NCBI GenBank assembly: GCA_910579395.1
Contig: CAJTUC010000003.1
Location: 62,001-126,000 of the forward strand
Length of the DNA: 64,000 nucleotides
Source of the DNA: an uncultured Lachnospiraceae bacterium
Lineage (GTDB): Bacteria > Bacillota > Clostridia > Lachnospirales > Lachnospiraceae
Direction of reading: 5' to 3'
Every line of letters starts with the position of its first letter. The stretch's first letter is position 1. A program made the position numbers and the translations under genes. The notes under the pieces were generated by a model, which had not been told where the DNA came from, did no database searches, and worked only from the letters and a program-made list of their open reading frames with translations. This document shows positions 46,786 through 55,178 of this stretch, in pieces.

Positions 46786-47721
46786 ATGGGGATGATTTAT
46801 GACTGCATTCCGTTTTTTAATGAACTGGATATTTTGAAGCTTCGGCTGCAGGTGCTGGCGCCATTTGTGGACAGGTTTGTGATAGAAGAGTCCTCCGTGA
46901 CCTTTTCGGGAGAGCCGAAACCGATGATTTTTGCACAAAACAGGGCGATGTTTGCGGAATTTGAGGATAAGATTTTATATGTGGCGGTAGAAAATTCCCC
47001 GATGGACGTAACGACTCATGAACGGGATAAATTTCAGAAAAATCAGCTGATACGGGCGATGGGAGACTGTGAGCCGGAGGATATCATCATTTTCAGCGAT
47101 GTGGATGAGATTCCGAATCCCAAGGCATTGACAGAGGTTATTGCGCATTTTGACGCGTCGAAAATCTATCATTTTGCACAGAGGCTGTTCTATTGTTTCC
47201 TGAATATGGAAGAAGTTTCCGGCAGTCTGCTTTCGATTACCGGAGAATTTCCGGGAGTCTCCAGGAGACAGTGGCTTGGAACGAAGGTCTGCAGCTTCGG
47301 AAATCTGCCAAAAGAAGGCATCGTTTTTCTGCGGGAGGTATCCGTGCAGGATGTGCGGAGCGTCCGTGTGGCGGACGGCGGCTGGCATTTCGGCTATATG
47401 GGCGGCAATGGGGAGAAGGATGTGGCGAAGCGCATCGGCGATAAGGTGAAGGCGGCGGCACATCAGGAATACAATACTTCACGTTTCTTGACGGAAGCGG
47501 TGGACCGGCTTCTCTGCGGGGAGGATATTTTCGGAAGGGATGCCCGTTTTATCCGGGTGGAAATTGATGAATCCTATCCGGTCTATCTGCGGGAACACAT
47601 GCAGGAATACGATTATCTGCTGGCTCCGCCCGTCAGTGAGAGCAGAATCCGGTGGAAGAAAGCAATGCTTGCGGCAAAGCAGGTCTTGCGGAAGTTGCAT
47701 GGGAAATTAAGGAGAAGATGA
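46786..47721 (+). CDS. GT17-family glycosyltransferase, beta-1,4-GlcNAc transferase-like
   Basis: A 311-residue protein of the family that includes eukaryotic GnT-III. It starts MGMIYDCIPFFNELD, has FVIEESSVTFSGEPKP and the metal-binding FSDVDEIPNPKA, and GWHFGYMGG later. Bacterial members sit in polysaccharide loci. AAAGGACAGGGT precedes ATG 46786; the open frame starting at 46645 lies in the DUF5672 gene and is not coding. Expected role: transfer of a sugar, perhaps GlcNAc, to the repeat unit. Confidence 0.83.
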   Translation: MGMIYDCIPFFNELDILKLRLQVLAPFVDRFVIEESSVTFSGEPKPMIFAQNRAMFAEFEDKILYVAVENSPMDVTTHERDKFQKNQLIRAMGDCEPEDIIIFSDVDEIPNPKALTEVIAHFDASKIYHFAQRLFYCFLNMEEVSGSLLSITGEFPGVSRRQWLGTKVCSFGNLPKEGIVFLREVSVQDVRSVRVADGGWHFGYMGGNGEKDVAKRIGDKVKAAAHQEYNTSRFLTEAVDRLLCGEDIFGRDARFIRVEIDESYPVYLREHMQEYDYLLAPPVSESRIRWKKAMLAAKQVLRKLHGKLRRR

Positions 47722-47740
47722 GCAGGAATGGAGGATTAGC

Positions 47741-48949
47741 ATGGGGATTCGGAATTTTTATGATATCCTGTGGAAACGCAGGATACCGCAGATTCTTTTT
47801 TATATCAGCCTGACGATTGAGCTGATCATCGTTGTCATCGATAAAAGCAACTACATAAATCCCGTAGAGGGTCTTTTATTCCGCATTACCTTTCTGCTTT
47901 TTGCTCTGAAACTGGTCAGTACGGCGTATACATGGAAAGAATGGTGTCTGATCGCTTTTATGGAACTGATCGCCCTCATATCCTATAAAGTAACGGGGAA
48001 AAATGATATTATCCGCATCGTGACCTTTGTGGCAGCCTGCAAGGGCATTCCGTTAAAGCAGATGGTTCGGTATGCTTTTTATGTGACGCTCGCGGGCTGT
48101 GCGGTCATCGTTCTTCTGGCGGTAACGGGCATATATGGAGAGATGGGCCTTACTGCTGATTATGGAAGAAAGTGGAATGTTTTCTACGGACAGAACAGTA
48201 TCGAGACGAGGTATACATTGGGAATGGGGCATCCCAATGCACTTTCCTGCATGTTTCTGATGCTTTTGGCAATGGGGATTTATGGATATGCGGAACGGCT
48301 GAAATGGTACGGGTATCTTTTTCTGATGCTGCTGAATATCGGCGTATACGGTCTGACAGATTCCAAGACCAGTCTGCTTGTGGCAACTGTTCTGCTGCTC
48401 GCCTCTTTTGTGATGACGTACTGCAAGTTTTTCCGGGAAAAGAAGATTTCCTATCTTTGCGGCTTTCTGGTCTTTATGCTGTGTGTCGGCTTTTCGGTGG
48501 ATGCTTCGGCGAATGCCGGACAGGTAAGGGAAGCATGGTTTCATTATGTGTATAGTGAAGTAGAGCCGTCGGACGGCCATATCCGGTTATTGTTACAGGC
48601 TGACAGGTTCATGAACGGAAGGATCAAGTCGCTGACCAATTCCGCAAGAAAAGACGGGACGATAGAGACGTGGTCGGCCTTTTCCTGCCCGGATAATATG
48701 GACTATTATTTCGATATGGGCTGGGTGAAATTATTTTACCGCTACGGCATCGTTCCCGGCATTTTATATTGCATTGCATGTGCCGCACTTTTGTGGCAGT
48801 TCGGCAGGAAAAAAGATGCTTTCGGGCTGGTCATCTTTACGGTGCTGGCGGTCTATTCCGTGATGGAGGCGCATTTGTTCTCCGTTTACGTCGGGCGGAA
48901 TTTCCTGCTGCTGATGATGGGGAGTTATTTCTTCCCGGAATCAGAGTAA
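47741..48949 (+). CDS. Wzy-like polysaccharide polymerase
   Basis: A 402-residue protein with about ten membrane segments. LGMGHPNALSCMFL in the middle and an extracytoplasmic loop followed by DMGWVKLFYRYGIVPG match the His-Pro-Asn and loop-end patterns of O-antigen polymerases. It is expected to join lipid-linked repeat units at the outer face of the membrane. The last ten bases of the gene, including the stop, form part of the 54-bp arm of the palindrome at 48940-49133. It ends the 31-49 kb unit. Confidence 0.72.
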   Translation: MGIRNFYDILWKRRIPQILFYISLTIELIIVVIDKSNYINPVEGLLFRITFLLFALKLVSTAYTWKEWCLIAFMELIALISYKVTGKNDIIRIVTFVAACKGIPLKQMVRYAFYVTLAGCAVIVLLAVTGIYGEMGLTADYGRKWNVFYGQNSIETRYTLGMGHPNALSCMFLMLLAMGIYGYAERLKWYGYLFLMLLNIGVYGLTDSKTSLLVATVLLLASFVMTYCKFFREKKISYLCGFLVFMLCVGFSVDASANAGQVREAWFHYVYSEVEPSDGHIRLLLQADRFMNGRIKSLTNSARKDGTIETWSAFSCPDNMDYYFDMGWVKLFYRYGIVPGILYCIACAALLWQFGRKKDAFGLVIFTVLAVYSVMEAHLFSVYVGRNFLLLMMGSYFFPESE

Positions 48950-49133
48950 CAGTTCCACTGTCCGGCCGGGCGGCGTATGGTTCCTGCGGAGGCCCTGGAA
49001 AAACGCCGGTAGTTAGCGAAAAAGGCGCTTGCGCCTTTTGAACTTAGTACCGCTGCGATTTTTCGCGGAGCGAAAGCGTGCCTCCGCAGGAACCATACGC
49101 CGCCCGGCCGGACAGTGGAACTGTTACTCTGAT
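48940..49133 (+). ncRNA. Family-A long-arm structured element, copy 2
   Basis: Arms 48940-48993 and 49080-49133 are perfectly complementary over 54 bp. The left arm includes the final ten bases of the polymerase gene. The core has GAAAAA with TTTTTC enclosing a hairpin AAAGGCGC-TT-GCGCCTTT, and a tetraloop hairpin GC-GAAA-GC. The layout equals copy 1 with different bases in the helices. There is no T-tract, so it is not a simple terminator, although such a helix could still stop or stabilise a transcript. Confidence 0.78.
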
Positions 49134-49142
49134 ATCCGGCGA

Positions 49143-49171
49143 TTGAAATTATTCCGGAAAAATGATATGCT
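49143..49171 (+). promoter_or_regulatory. Candidate promoter of the WbaP operon
   Basis: TTGAAA (49143-49148) and TATGCT (49166-49171) are 17 nt apart, in the short gap between family-A copies 2 and 3. A transcript from here would carry copy 3 in its 5' leader before the WbaP-like gene. Confidence 0.45.
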
Positions 49172-49197
49172 TAAGTGATATATTATCTACTGTTAAA

Positions 49198-49372
49198 ATG
49201 TGGCAGTTCAGCCCCAGGCCTGACAGCGTGTAGTTCCTGCGGAGGCCCTGGAAAAACGCCAGTGCTTAGCGAGGTTCTTCACGAGCTTAGCATCTGTTGC
49301 GATTTTTCGCGGAGCGAGAGCGTGCCGCCAAAGGAACTACACGCTGTCAGGCCTGGGGCTGAACTGCCACAT
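49198..49372 (+). ncRNA. Family-A long-arm structured element, copy 3
   Basis: Arms 49198-49237 and 49333-49372 are perfectly complementary over 40 bp. The core keeps the conserved linker CCTGGAAAAACGCC, a GAAAAA/TTTTTC helix, a shortened hairpin (TGCTTAGC with GCTTAGCA), and a tetraloop hairpin GC-GAGA-GC. One base pair of the inner helix is lost relative to copy 2. It ends 20 nt before ATG 49393. Confidence 0.77.
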
Positions 49373-49392
49373 GAAAATCGGAAAGGTATACT

Positions 49393-50805
49393 ATGAGCCG
49401 TAAAAAGAAAATTGTAGAAAGTTATTGTCTGCTGTTCGTAGATTTACTGAGTATTACAATCTCTTATATGATTGCTATCCTGCTGCGTTATCATAAATTC
49501 AGCCGGGTGATGGAGCCGGATCTTCATTTTATGGGGTATATTTGTTTCCTGTTGTTCTGTGTCATTTACAGTTTTTTGCTGGACTGGAACCGGGATTTCC
49601 TGGAGCGCGGTATTTTCGTGGAGTTCATTGCGGTCCTGAAATTTAATTTATTTATGGCGGTCGCGTTTTCCTGTGTACTGTTCGTCATCCAGAGGGGGAT
49701 TGATTTCTCGAGACTTGTCTGGGGTTATTTTATGGTGCTGGACATTTTTCTGGTCTGGCTGATGCGTCTTTTGACGAAAAAAATACTGCGGGCCTATTTC
49801 GTGTCCCAGTCCAATCAGGTCAAAATTATGATTATTGCCAAAGACGCGGTGCTTAACAAGACGGTCGGTCAGTTGAAGAAGTCTCTGGATATCAATTACG
49901 AGATCGTGGCGCTCGCCTGTGTGGATGTGGACAGGAAAGGCGTTATCGTGGACGGCGTTAAAGTAACGGCGGACGGCGCCAATGTCATTGAAATGGCAAG
50001 ACAGATGCCGCTTGATGAAGTATTTATCAATCTGCCGGAAGAAAATAAAGAATATGTGAAATACATTATTTATGAACTGGAATCCATGGGAATTGCCTGC
50101 CATTACAATATCGATATCATCGACAGGCCTCAGAAGGAAGTCTATGTCGGAAAATTTGCGGATTATACGGTGGTGACATACTCGATCAATCATTTCGATT
50201 ACAGAAGGATGTTCTTAAAGCGTTTGCTCGATATCGCCGGCGGACTGGCCGGACTTCTCATTACGGCGGTTATGACGCCTTTTGTCGCATTGGCGATTAA
50301 ATTGGACTCTCCGGGCCCGGTCTTTTTTGCACAGACACGGATTGGTAAGAACGGACGGCGTTTTAAAATCTATAAGTTCCGCTCTATGTATATCGATGCG
50401 GAGGCGCGGAAGAAGGAGCTGGAAGCGCAGAATGAAATGCAGGGTCTGATGTTCAAAATGGAGAATGACCCGCGTATCACGAAGGTAGGGAAATTCATCC
50501 GTAAGACAAGCATCGATGAACTGCCGCAGTTCTATAATATTGTGAAAGGCGACATGAGCCTGGTCGGAACGAGGCCGCCGACCGAAGACGAATTCGAAAA
50601 GTATAACTCTCATTACAGAAGGCGTATCAGTATGACGCCGGGGCTGACCGGCCTGTGGCAGATCAGTGGCCGGAGCGAGATCATCGACTTCGACGAAGTG
50701 GTCAAGCTGGATTTGGAATATATCGATAACTGGACGCTGGGGTTGGACATCAAGATTATATTTCAGACCGTATGGGTCGTTCTGACCGGAAAAGGCTCTA
50801 AATAA
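49393..50805 (+). CDS. WbaP/WcaJ-like polyprenyl-phosphate glycosyl-1-phosphate transferase
   Basis: A 470-residue initiating enzyme of the large PGT type. Four to five N-terminal membrane helices are followed by a CoA-binding-like domain and a C-terminal PGT domain: RLLDIAGGLAGLLI (membrane hairpin), IYKFRSMYIDAE, the catalytic Asp-Glu in SIDELPQ, GDMSLVGTRPP and LTGLWQISGR. It loads a hexose- or hexosamine-1-phosphate on undecaprenyl phosphate and so starts a second repeat unit, distinct from the PglC-like enzyme at 8997. AAAGG stands before ATG 49393. It begins a run of transferase, pyruvylation and flippase genes. Confidence 0.92.
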   Translation: MSRKKKIVESYCLLFVDLLSITISYMIAILLRYHKFSRVMEPDLHFMGYICFLLFCVIYSFLLDWNRDFLERGIFVEFIAVLKFNLFMAVAFSCVLFVIQRGIDFSRLVWGYFMVLDIFLVWLMRLLTKKILRAYFVSQSNQVKIMIIAKDAVLNKTVGQLKKSLDINYEIVALACVDVDRKGVIVDGVKVTADGANVIEMARQMPLDEVFINLPEENKEYVKYIIYELESMGIACHYNIDIIDRPQKEVYVGKFADYTVVTYSINHFDYRRMFLKRLLDIAGGLAGLLITAVMTPFVALAIKLDSPGPVFFAQTRIGKNGRRFKIYKFRSMYIDAEARKKELEAQNEMQGLMFKMENDPRITKVGKFIRKTSIDELPQFYNIVKGDMSLVGTRPPTEDEFEKYNSHYRRRISMTPGLTGLWQISGRSEIIDFDEVVKLDLEYIDNWTLGLDIKIIFQTVWVVLTGKGSK

Positions 50806-50821
50806 AGATGTGAGGGTAGAG

Positions 50822-51874
50822 ATGAAAATATGTATGATTGTGCCGAATGCGGCGGTGAAGGGCGGAATTGCAGCAGTGGTGAATGGATATCGCGGCTCCG
50901 ACCTGGAGAAAAAGCATACGGTCCATTATGTGGAATCCTATTGTGACGGAAGCAAGGCGGATAAGTTTTTCAAGGCACTCGGCGGATATTTCGGATTTTT
51001 GAGACTGCTGCTTAGAGAAAGGCCCGATATTGTGCATGTCCATTCTTCTTTTGGGCCAAGTTTTTACCGGAAAATGCCCTTCATCTATATGAGCTGCCTG
51101 TTTCGGATTCCGGTCATTAATCATATTCATGGTTCAGAAATAGGGCGCTTTTATGAGAATGCTTCCGAAAGGAAAAAGAAGCTTGTGCGGAAGGTTTATG
51201 GAAAGTGCAGCCGCCTGATCGTACTGTCGGAGGAATGGAAGGAAAAGATTGCCAGGATCGTTTCCGGCGATCGGATAGATGTTCTGGAAAATTACTGTAT
51301 TCTTCCAAAGGAACCTTATGATACTGGGAGAAACCGCAGTCAGATCTTGTATCTTGGGAAATTGGAGAAAGATAAAGGCAGCTATGATATGGCCGGTATT
51401 TTGGAGAAAGTCTGCCGGGCCTGTCCTCAGGCACGGCTGGTCATGGCGGGAGATGGACAGATAGAGCAGGTCAGAGAAGCTTTTGATAAGAAAAAACTTT
51501 TACCCTCCGTCAGATTCACAGGCTGGGTGCGGGGAGAAGAGAAAGAAAAGCTGCTGCGGGAAAGTGCGGTATTTCTTTTCCCGAGTTATCATGAAGCGAT
51601 GCCGATGGCGGTCATCGAGGCGATGGGATATGGTATGGGTATCGTAGCGACGGCGGTCGGCGGGATTCCCCGGCTGATTTCGAATAAAGAAAACGGTTAT
51701 CTGGAAGAGCCTGGCGATTCCGAAAAAATGGCAGAGGACGTCATTGTTCTTTTGCGGAATGAAGAATCATGCCGTTTATATGGACAGCGGGCACGGCAGA
51801 CTGCCAGTCAGAAATACAGCCTTGAGATTCATTTGCGGAATTTGGAAAAGATTTATCGTAAAGCGTGCGGATAG
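50822..51874 (+). CDS. GT4 glycosyltransferase
   Basis: A 350-residue GT-B enzyme: MKICMIVPNAAVKGGIAAVV at the start, DIVHVHSSFG, HIHGSEIG, QILYLGKLEKDKG in the linker and YHEAMPMAVIEAMGYG at the donor site. ATG 50822 follows GAGGGTAGAG; GTG 50810 is less likely. It directly follows the WbaP-like gene and probably adds the second sugar of that repeat unit. Confidence 0.86.
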   Translation: MKICMIVPNAAVKGGIAAVVNGYRGSDLEKKHTVHYVESYCDGSKADKFFKALGGYFGFLRLLLRERPDIVHVHSSFGPSFYRKMPFIYMSCLFRIPVINHIHGSEIGRFYENASERKKKLVRKVYGKCSRLIVLSEEWKEKIARIVSGDRIDVLENYCILPKEPYDTGRNRSQILYLGKLEKDKGSYDMAGILEKVCRACPQARLVMAGDGQIEQVREAFDKKKLLPSVRFTGWVRGEEKEKLLRESAVFLFPSYHEAMPMAVIEAMGYGMGIVATAVGGIPRLISNKENGYLEEPGDSEKMAEDVIVLLRNEESCRLYGQRARQTASQKYSLEIHLRNLEKIYRKACG

Positions 51875-51906
51875 TTCGCAGCTTGAGGGAAAGGCATAGA
51901 TTATCG

Positions 51907-52932
51907 ATGAAAAAGAAAAATTACAAGATCAGTGTCATTGTGGCGGTTTATAACGCTCATGACTATCTGGAACAGTGTATCGACAGCATTTTGCTGCAGA
52001 CTTATGAAAATCTGGAATTATTGCTTATCGATGATGAATCGACGGATGGAAGCGGTGCAATCTGTGACAGATATGCGGATCAGGATGAGCGCGTGCGGGT
52101 CATCCACCAGACAAACGGCGGCTGTACGGCGGCATCTTTAACGGGTCTGCGGGAAGCTTCCGGGGATTATTATGTTTTCGTTGACAGCGACGATTATGTG
52201 GAAACGGAAATGCTGCGGGAGATGGTAAAGCATCTTATCGGGAAAAAAGGCGAAATCGTGTGCTGTAATCATATTTTGGAGAAGAAACATCAGACCCTTC
52301 CGGCAGTCTGTCCTGCCGCACCCGGCGTTTACGAAGGGGAAAAGCTGAAACGGGAGATTAAGAACAAGCTGATCGGGAACGAGCAGCGCACGGTTCCCAT
52401 ATCCCGTTGTATGAAATTATATGAAAAGTCTGTTTTTGAAGGAAATGAAAAATACTGCGACACGGCAATCCACATGGGAGAGGATTTTAATCTCGTGTAT
52501 CCGGCAATGTTAGACTGCGCCAGGATTGTGATCATGGAGGAGGCGCTGTTCTATCATTACCGCTATGTGGGGGATTCCATGGTGCATTGTTATGTGCCGA
52601 ATATGCTGGAAGGACTCGAACGGCTTCGCCATTTTCTGTGTACGGTATCGGAAGAAAAAGGGATTCGGGATAATAAAGAAGCGATTGAAAGAGAATACTG
52701 CTATATGCTGCTGCTCGTCATGAAGAACGAACTGCGCAATCCCGATAAGGGCTATATTCGGAATATTCGGGAAATCTTTCTGGATGAAAAGGTGCGGGGA
52801 CGCGTGCTGAATACACCGCTTTCTGTCAGGGAACGTTCCAACCAGCTTCTGTATCTTGGAATGCAGAATCCGGAGAAGCTGCTTCTGCGGATTCTGCGGG
52901 GAATCATCCGGATTTATGACAGAAAGAAATAG
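51907..52932 (+). CDS. GT2 glycosyltransferase
   Basis: A 341-residue GT-A enzyme with SVIVAVYNAHDYLEQCI, LLIDDESTDGSGAICD, the metal motif FVDSDDYVE and a C-terminal GEDFNLVYP segment. ATG 51907 gives the normal family start after a Lys-rich leader. The GGGAAAGG purine run upstream is rather distant. Likely third transferase of the WbaP-initiated unit. Donor unknown. Confidence 0.85.
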   Translation: MKKKNYKISVIVAVYNAHDYLEQCIDSILLQTYENLELLLIDDESTDGSGAICDRYADQDERVRVIHQTNGGCTAASLTGLREASGDYYVFVDSDDYVETEMLREMVKHLIGKKGEIVCCNHILEKKHQTLPAVCPAAPGVYEGEKLKREIKNKLIGNEQRTVPISRCMKLYEKSVFEGNEKYCDTAIHMGEDFNLVYPAMLDCARIVIMEEALFYHYRYVGDSMVHCYVPNMLEGLERLRHFLCTVSEEKGIRDNKEAIEREYCYMLLLVMKNELRNPDKGYIRNIREIFLDEKVRGRVLNTPLSVRERSNQLLYLGMQNPEKLLLRILRGIIRIYDRKK

Positions 52933-52956
52933 ACGGATGAAAGAAAGGAAACGAGT

Positions 52957-54138
52957 TTGGAAAATAAATTAGTGATGTATCTGCATGGGGGAAGCGGGAA
53001 CCATGGCTGTGAAGCAATCGTGAACAGCACCTGTCATATGCTTGAAGAACTCCCCAAACTGCTTGTGACGAACAGTGAAAAAGAAGATAAGTTCTACTCG
53101 TTAGACGGGCTGTGTGATATTTTACAGGAGCGGAAGATTGATGAGCATTTCATCGCGCATGTATGGTATTATCTCTGGCGGTCCCTGTTCCATGACCCGG
53201 AGTCTTTTATGCGGTATCGCTTCCGGGACATTCTCGGGAAAAAGCAGGCGCCGTTATATGTATCGGTGGGCGGCGATATGTATTGCTATGAAATTTCTAA
53301 AAAGGAAGCGGTTCTGGCGAACCGTACTTTTTGCCGGGCAGGAGCAAAGACCGTTCTGTGGGGCTGTTCCATAGAACCGGAGTTGTTGAAGGAACCGGAA
53401 GTTGTTGAGGACATGAAACGGTATGCGCTCATTACGCCGCGGGAGTCCATTACGATGCAGGCGCTTTCTGAGGCGGGCATCACGGAGAACGTGAAGTTCT
53501 TTCCCGACCCTGCCTTTTCTTTAAAGCCGGAAAAAACATCGATGCCGGAAAATTTCCGGGCGGGTGAAACGATTGGCATCAACATCAGTCCGATGATCGT
53601 CAGCCATGAGAAAGAACCGGGCATTACCGTGCAGAACTATCGGAAACTGATCGAACATATCTTAGGGACTTCGGCGAACCGTGTGGCGCTCATTCCCCAT
53701 GTTATCTGGAAAAACAATGACGACAGGAAGACGCTTGCCGAACTTTATCAGGGTTATGAAGAAAATGAAAGGGTCATGCTGCTGCCCGATATGCCCTGCG
53801 GGAAGTTGAAATATATTATTGCCGGATGCCGGGCATTCATTGGCGCGAGGACGCACGCGACGATAGCGGCATACTCCAGTTTCGTGCCGACGTTAGTCGT
53901 AGGTTATTCGGTCAAGGCGCTTGGCATCGCCAGGGACCTGTTCGGGAGCGAAGAAAATTATGTAATTCCCGTTCAGACACTTCAGGAGCCGGATGCGCTC
54001 ATCCGTGCCTATGAATGGCTGATGGGGGAAGAAGAGGCAATTCGCATGAGACTGCGTGAAATCATGCCGGAATACTGCGCGAAAGCGGTACAGGCAGGAG
54101 ATGAGATTCGGAAATTATGGAAGCAGGTAACAAAGTGA
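52957..54138 (+). CDS. Polysaccharide pyruvyl transferase family protein
   Basis: A 393-residue PS_pyruv_trans enzyme: LHGGSGNHGCEAIV near the start, VSVGGDMYCYE, CSIEPELL, ITPRESIT and GARTHATIAAYSS near the C-terminus. Such enzymes move a pyruvyl group from PEP to a sugar, forming an acidic ketal on the repeat unit. The start is TTG 52957, six bases after AAAGGA. It overlaps the next GT2 by up to 22 nt. Some family members have other roles, but the setting favours glycan pyruvylation. Confidence 0.87.
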   Translation: MENKLVMYLHGGSGNHGCEAIVNSTCHMLEELPKLLVTNSEKEDKFYSLDGLCDILQERKIDEHFIAHVWYYLWRSLFHDPESFMRYRFRDILGKKQAPLYVSVGGDMYCYEISKKEAVLANRTFCRAGAKTVLWGCSIEPELLKEPEVVEDMKRYALITPRESITMQALSEAGITENVKFFPDPAFSLKPEKTSMPENFRAGETIGINISPMIVSHEKEPGITVQNYRKLIEHILGTSANRVALIPHVIWKNNDDRKTLAELYQGYEENERVMLLPDMPCGKLKYIIAGCRAFIGARTHATIAAYSSFVPTLVVGYSVKALGIARDLFGSEENYVIPVQTLQEPDALIRAYEWLMGEEEAIRMRLREIMPEYCAKAVQAGDEIRKLWKQVTK

Positions 54139-55169
54139 TACAGGGATTGATCAGTATTATCGTTCCAATCTATAACGGAGAAGTTTATCTCGGAAGATGC
54201 GTGCAGAGCATTCAGGCGCAGACTTATACGATGTGGGAGCTTTTATTAGTTGATGGAGGATCCGCGGACAGGACGCTCGCTTTTTGTGAAGCATGGCGGG
54301 AGCGGGATGACAGGATCCGTGTTTTTCATTCCAAAGAGAACCGGGGCGTTTCTTATGGCAGAAATACCGGTATTCGGGAAGCGCGGGGAGAATACTTTTT
54401 TTTCGTGGACGCGGATGACTGGCTGCAGCCGGACTGCCTTGCCCGGCTATATGAGGAGATACAGCAGGAAAGCGTTCAAATCGCGGGCTGCGGTTTTGAA
54501 CGCTGTTCCGACAGAGATTGGGAAGAAGCCAGAAGACCGCAGGAGAAGGCATATGAAAAAAGGCTGGTTGCCGGAAAAGATTTTCTGGCGGAAGGTATTT
54601 TGAAGCAGGACACTCGCTGTTGGAGCAAGCTTTACCGGCGGGAACTGCTGAAAGGGCATTTTTTCAAAGAGGATTATACCATTGGAGAAGATATGCTGTT
54701 CCTCTGGGAGACAGCGCGGGAAGCGGAAGTTATCAGCTGCAGCGAATATCCCGGATATTGTTATTATTATAATGCAAATGGTGCGATGCTGCGGCCTTTC
54801 CGGGCTTCGGATATGGACCAGATACGGTGCTGGCAGTACGTTCTTAATGAAGTGCGTTCGGGAAATGCGGCAGCAGACGCAAAGGGGGATGAAGCGCCCT
54901 ATGGACCGGAGATTTTGCAGAAAGCAGCTTCAATCCTGTTGGTTTCCTGTATGCTGACGATGGGAAAGCTTGCCTGTCTGCCTGCCGGAAAGCGGAAAGA
55001 GTATGATGGACTGCAAAAACAGTGCAGACGGACCGTAAAGGAAACGCTGGAAATCGAAGGCGCCTATGCGGGGCTGGATGGGGGATACCGGCTGAAAATC
55101 AAGTTGTTTGAAAGGTTTCCGAAGCTGTATATCGGTCTGTATGGTCTGATGAAAAAAAGAAAGCGGTAA
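54117..55169 (+). CDS. GT2 glycosyltransferase
   Basis: A 350-residue GT-A enzyme: SIIVPIYNGEVYLGRCV, LLVDGGSADRTLAFC, GVSYGRNTGIREA and the metal-binding FVDADDWLQ. The usual Asp-Asp-Gly-Ser is Asp-Gly-Gly-Ser here, a small departure. ATG 54117 is given; GTG 54135, which overlaps the preceding stop by 4 nt, is a possible alternative start. Likely adds a sugar to the WbaP-initiated unit. Confidence 0.83.
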   Translation: MEAGNKVIQGLISIIVPIYNGEVYLGRCVQSIQAQTYTMWELLLVDGGSADRTLAFCEAWRERDDRIRVFHSKENRGVSYGRNTGIREARGEYFFFVDADDWLQPDCLARLYEEIQQESVQIAGCGFERCSDRDWEEARRPQEKAYEKRLVAGKDFLAEGILKQDTRCWSKLYRRELLKGHFFKEDYTIGEDMLFLWETAREAEVISCSEYPGYCYYYNANGAMLRPFRASDMDQIRCWQYVLNEVRSGNAAADAKGDEAPYGPEILQKAASILLVSCMLTMGKLACLPAGKRKEYDGLQKQCRRTVKETLEIEGAYAGLDGGYRLKIKLFERFPKLYIGLYGLMKKRKR

Positions 55170-55178
55170 AGGAACGAA

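Noticed and set aside
48940..49372. Tandem repeats as a CRISPR-like array
   Set aside because: Only two units, with different arms and no spacers of regular length; they are long palindromes.
49175..49396. 73-codon open frame in the gap before the WbaP-like gene
   Set aside because: It lies almost entirely in the palindrome of family-A copy 3; no ribosome site and repeated Gly/Pro/Ser reading typical of the GC-rich arms.
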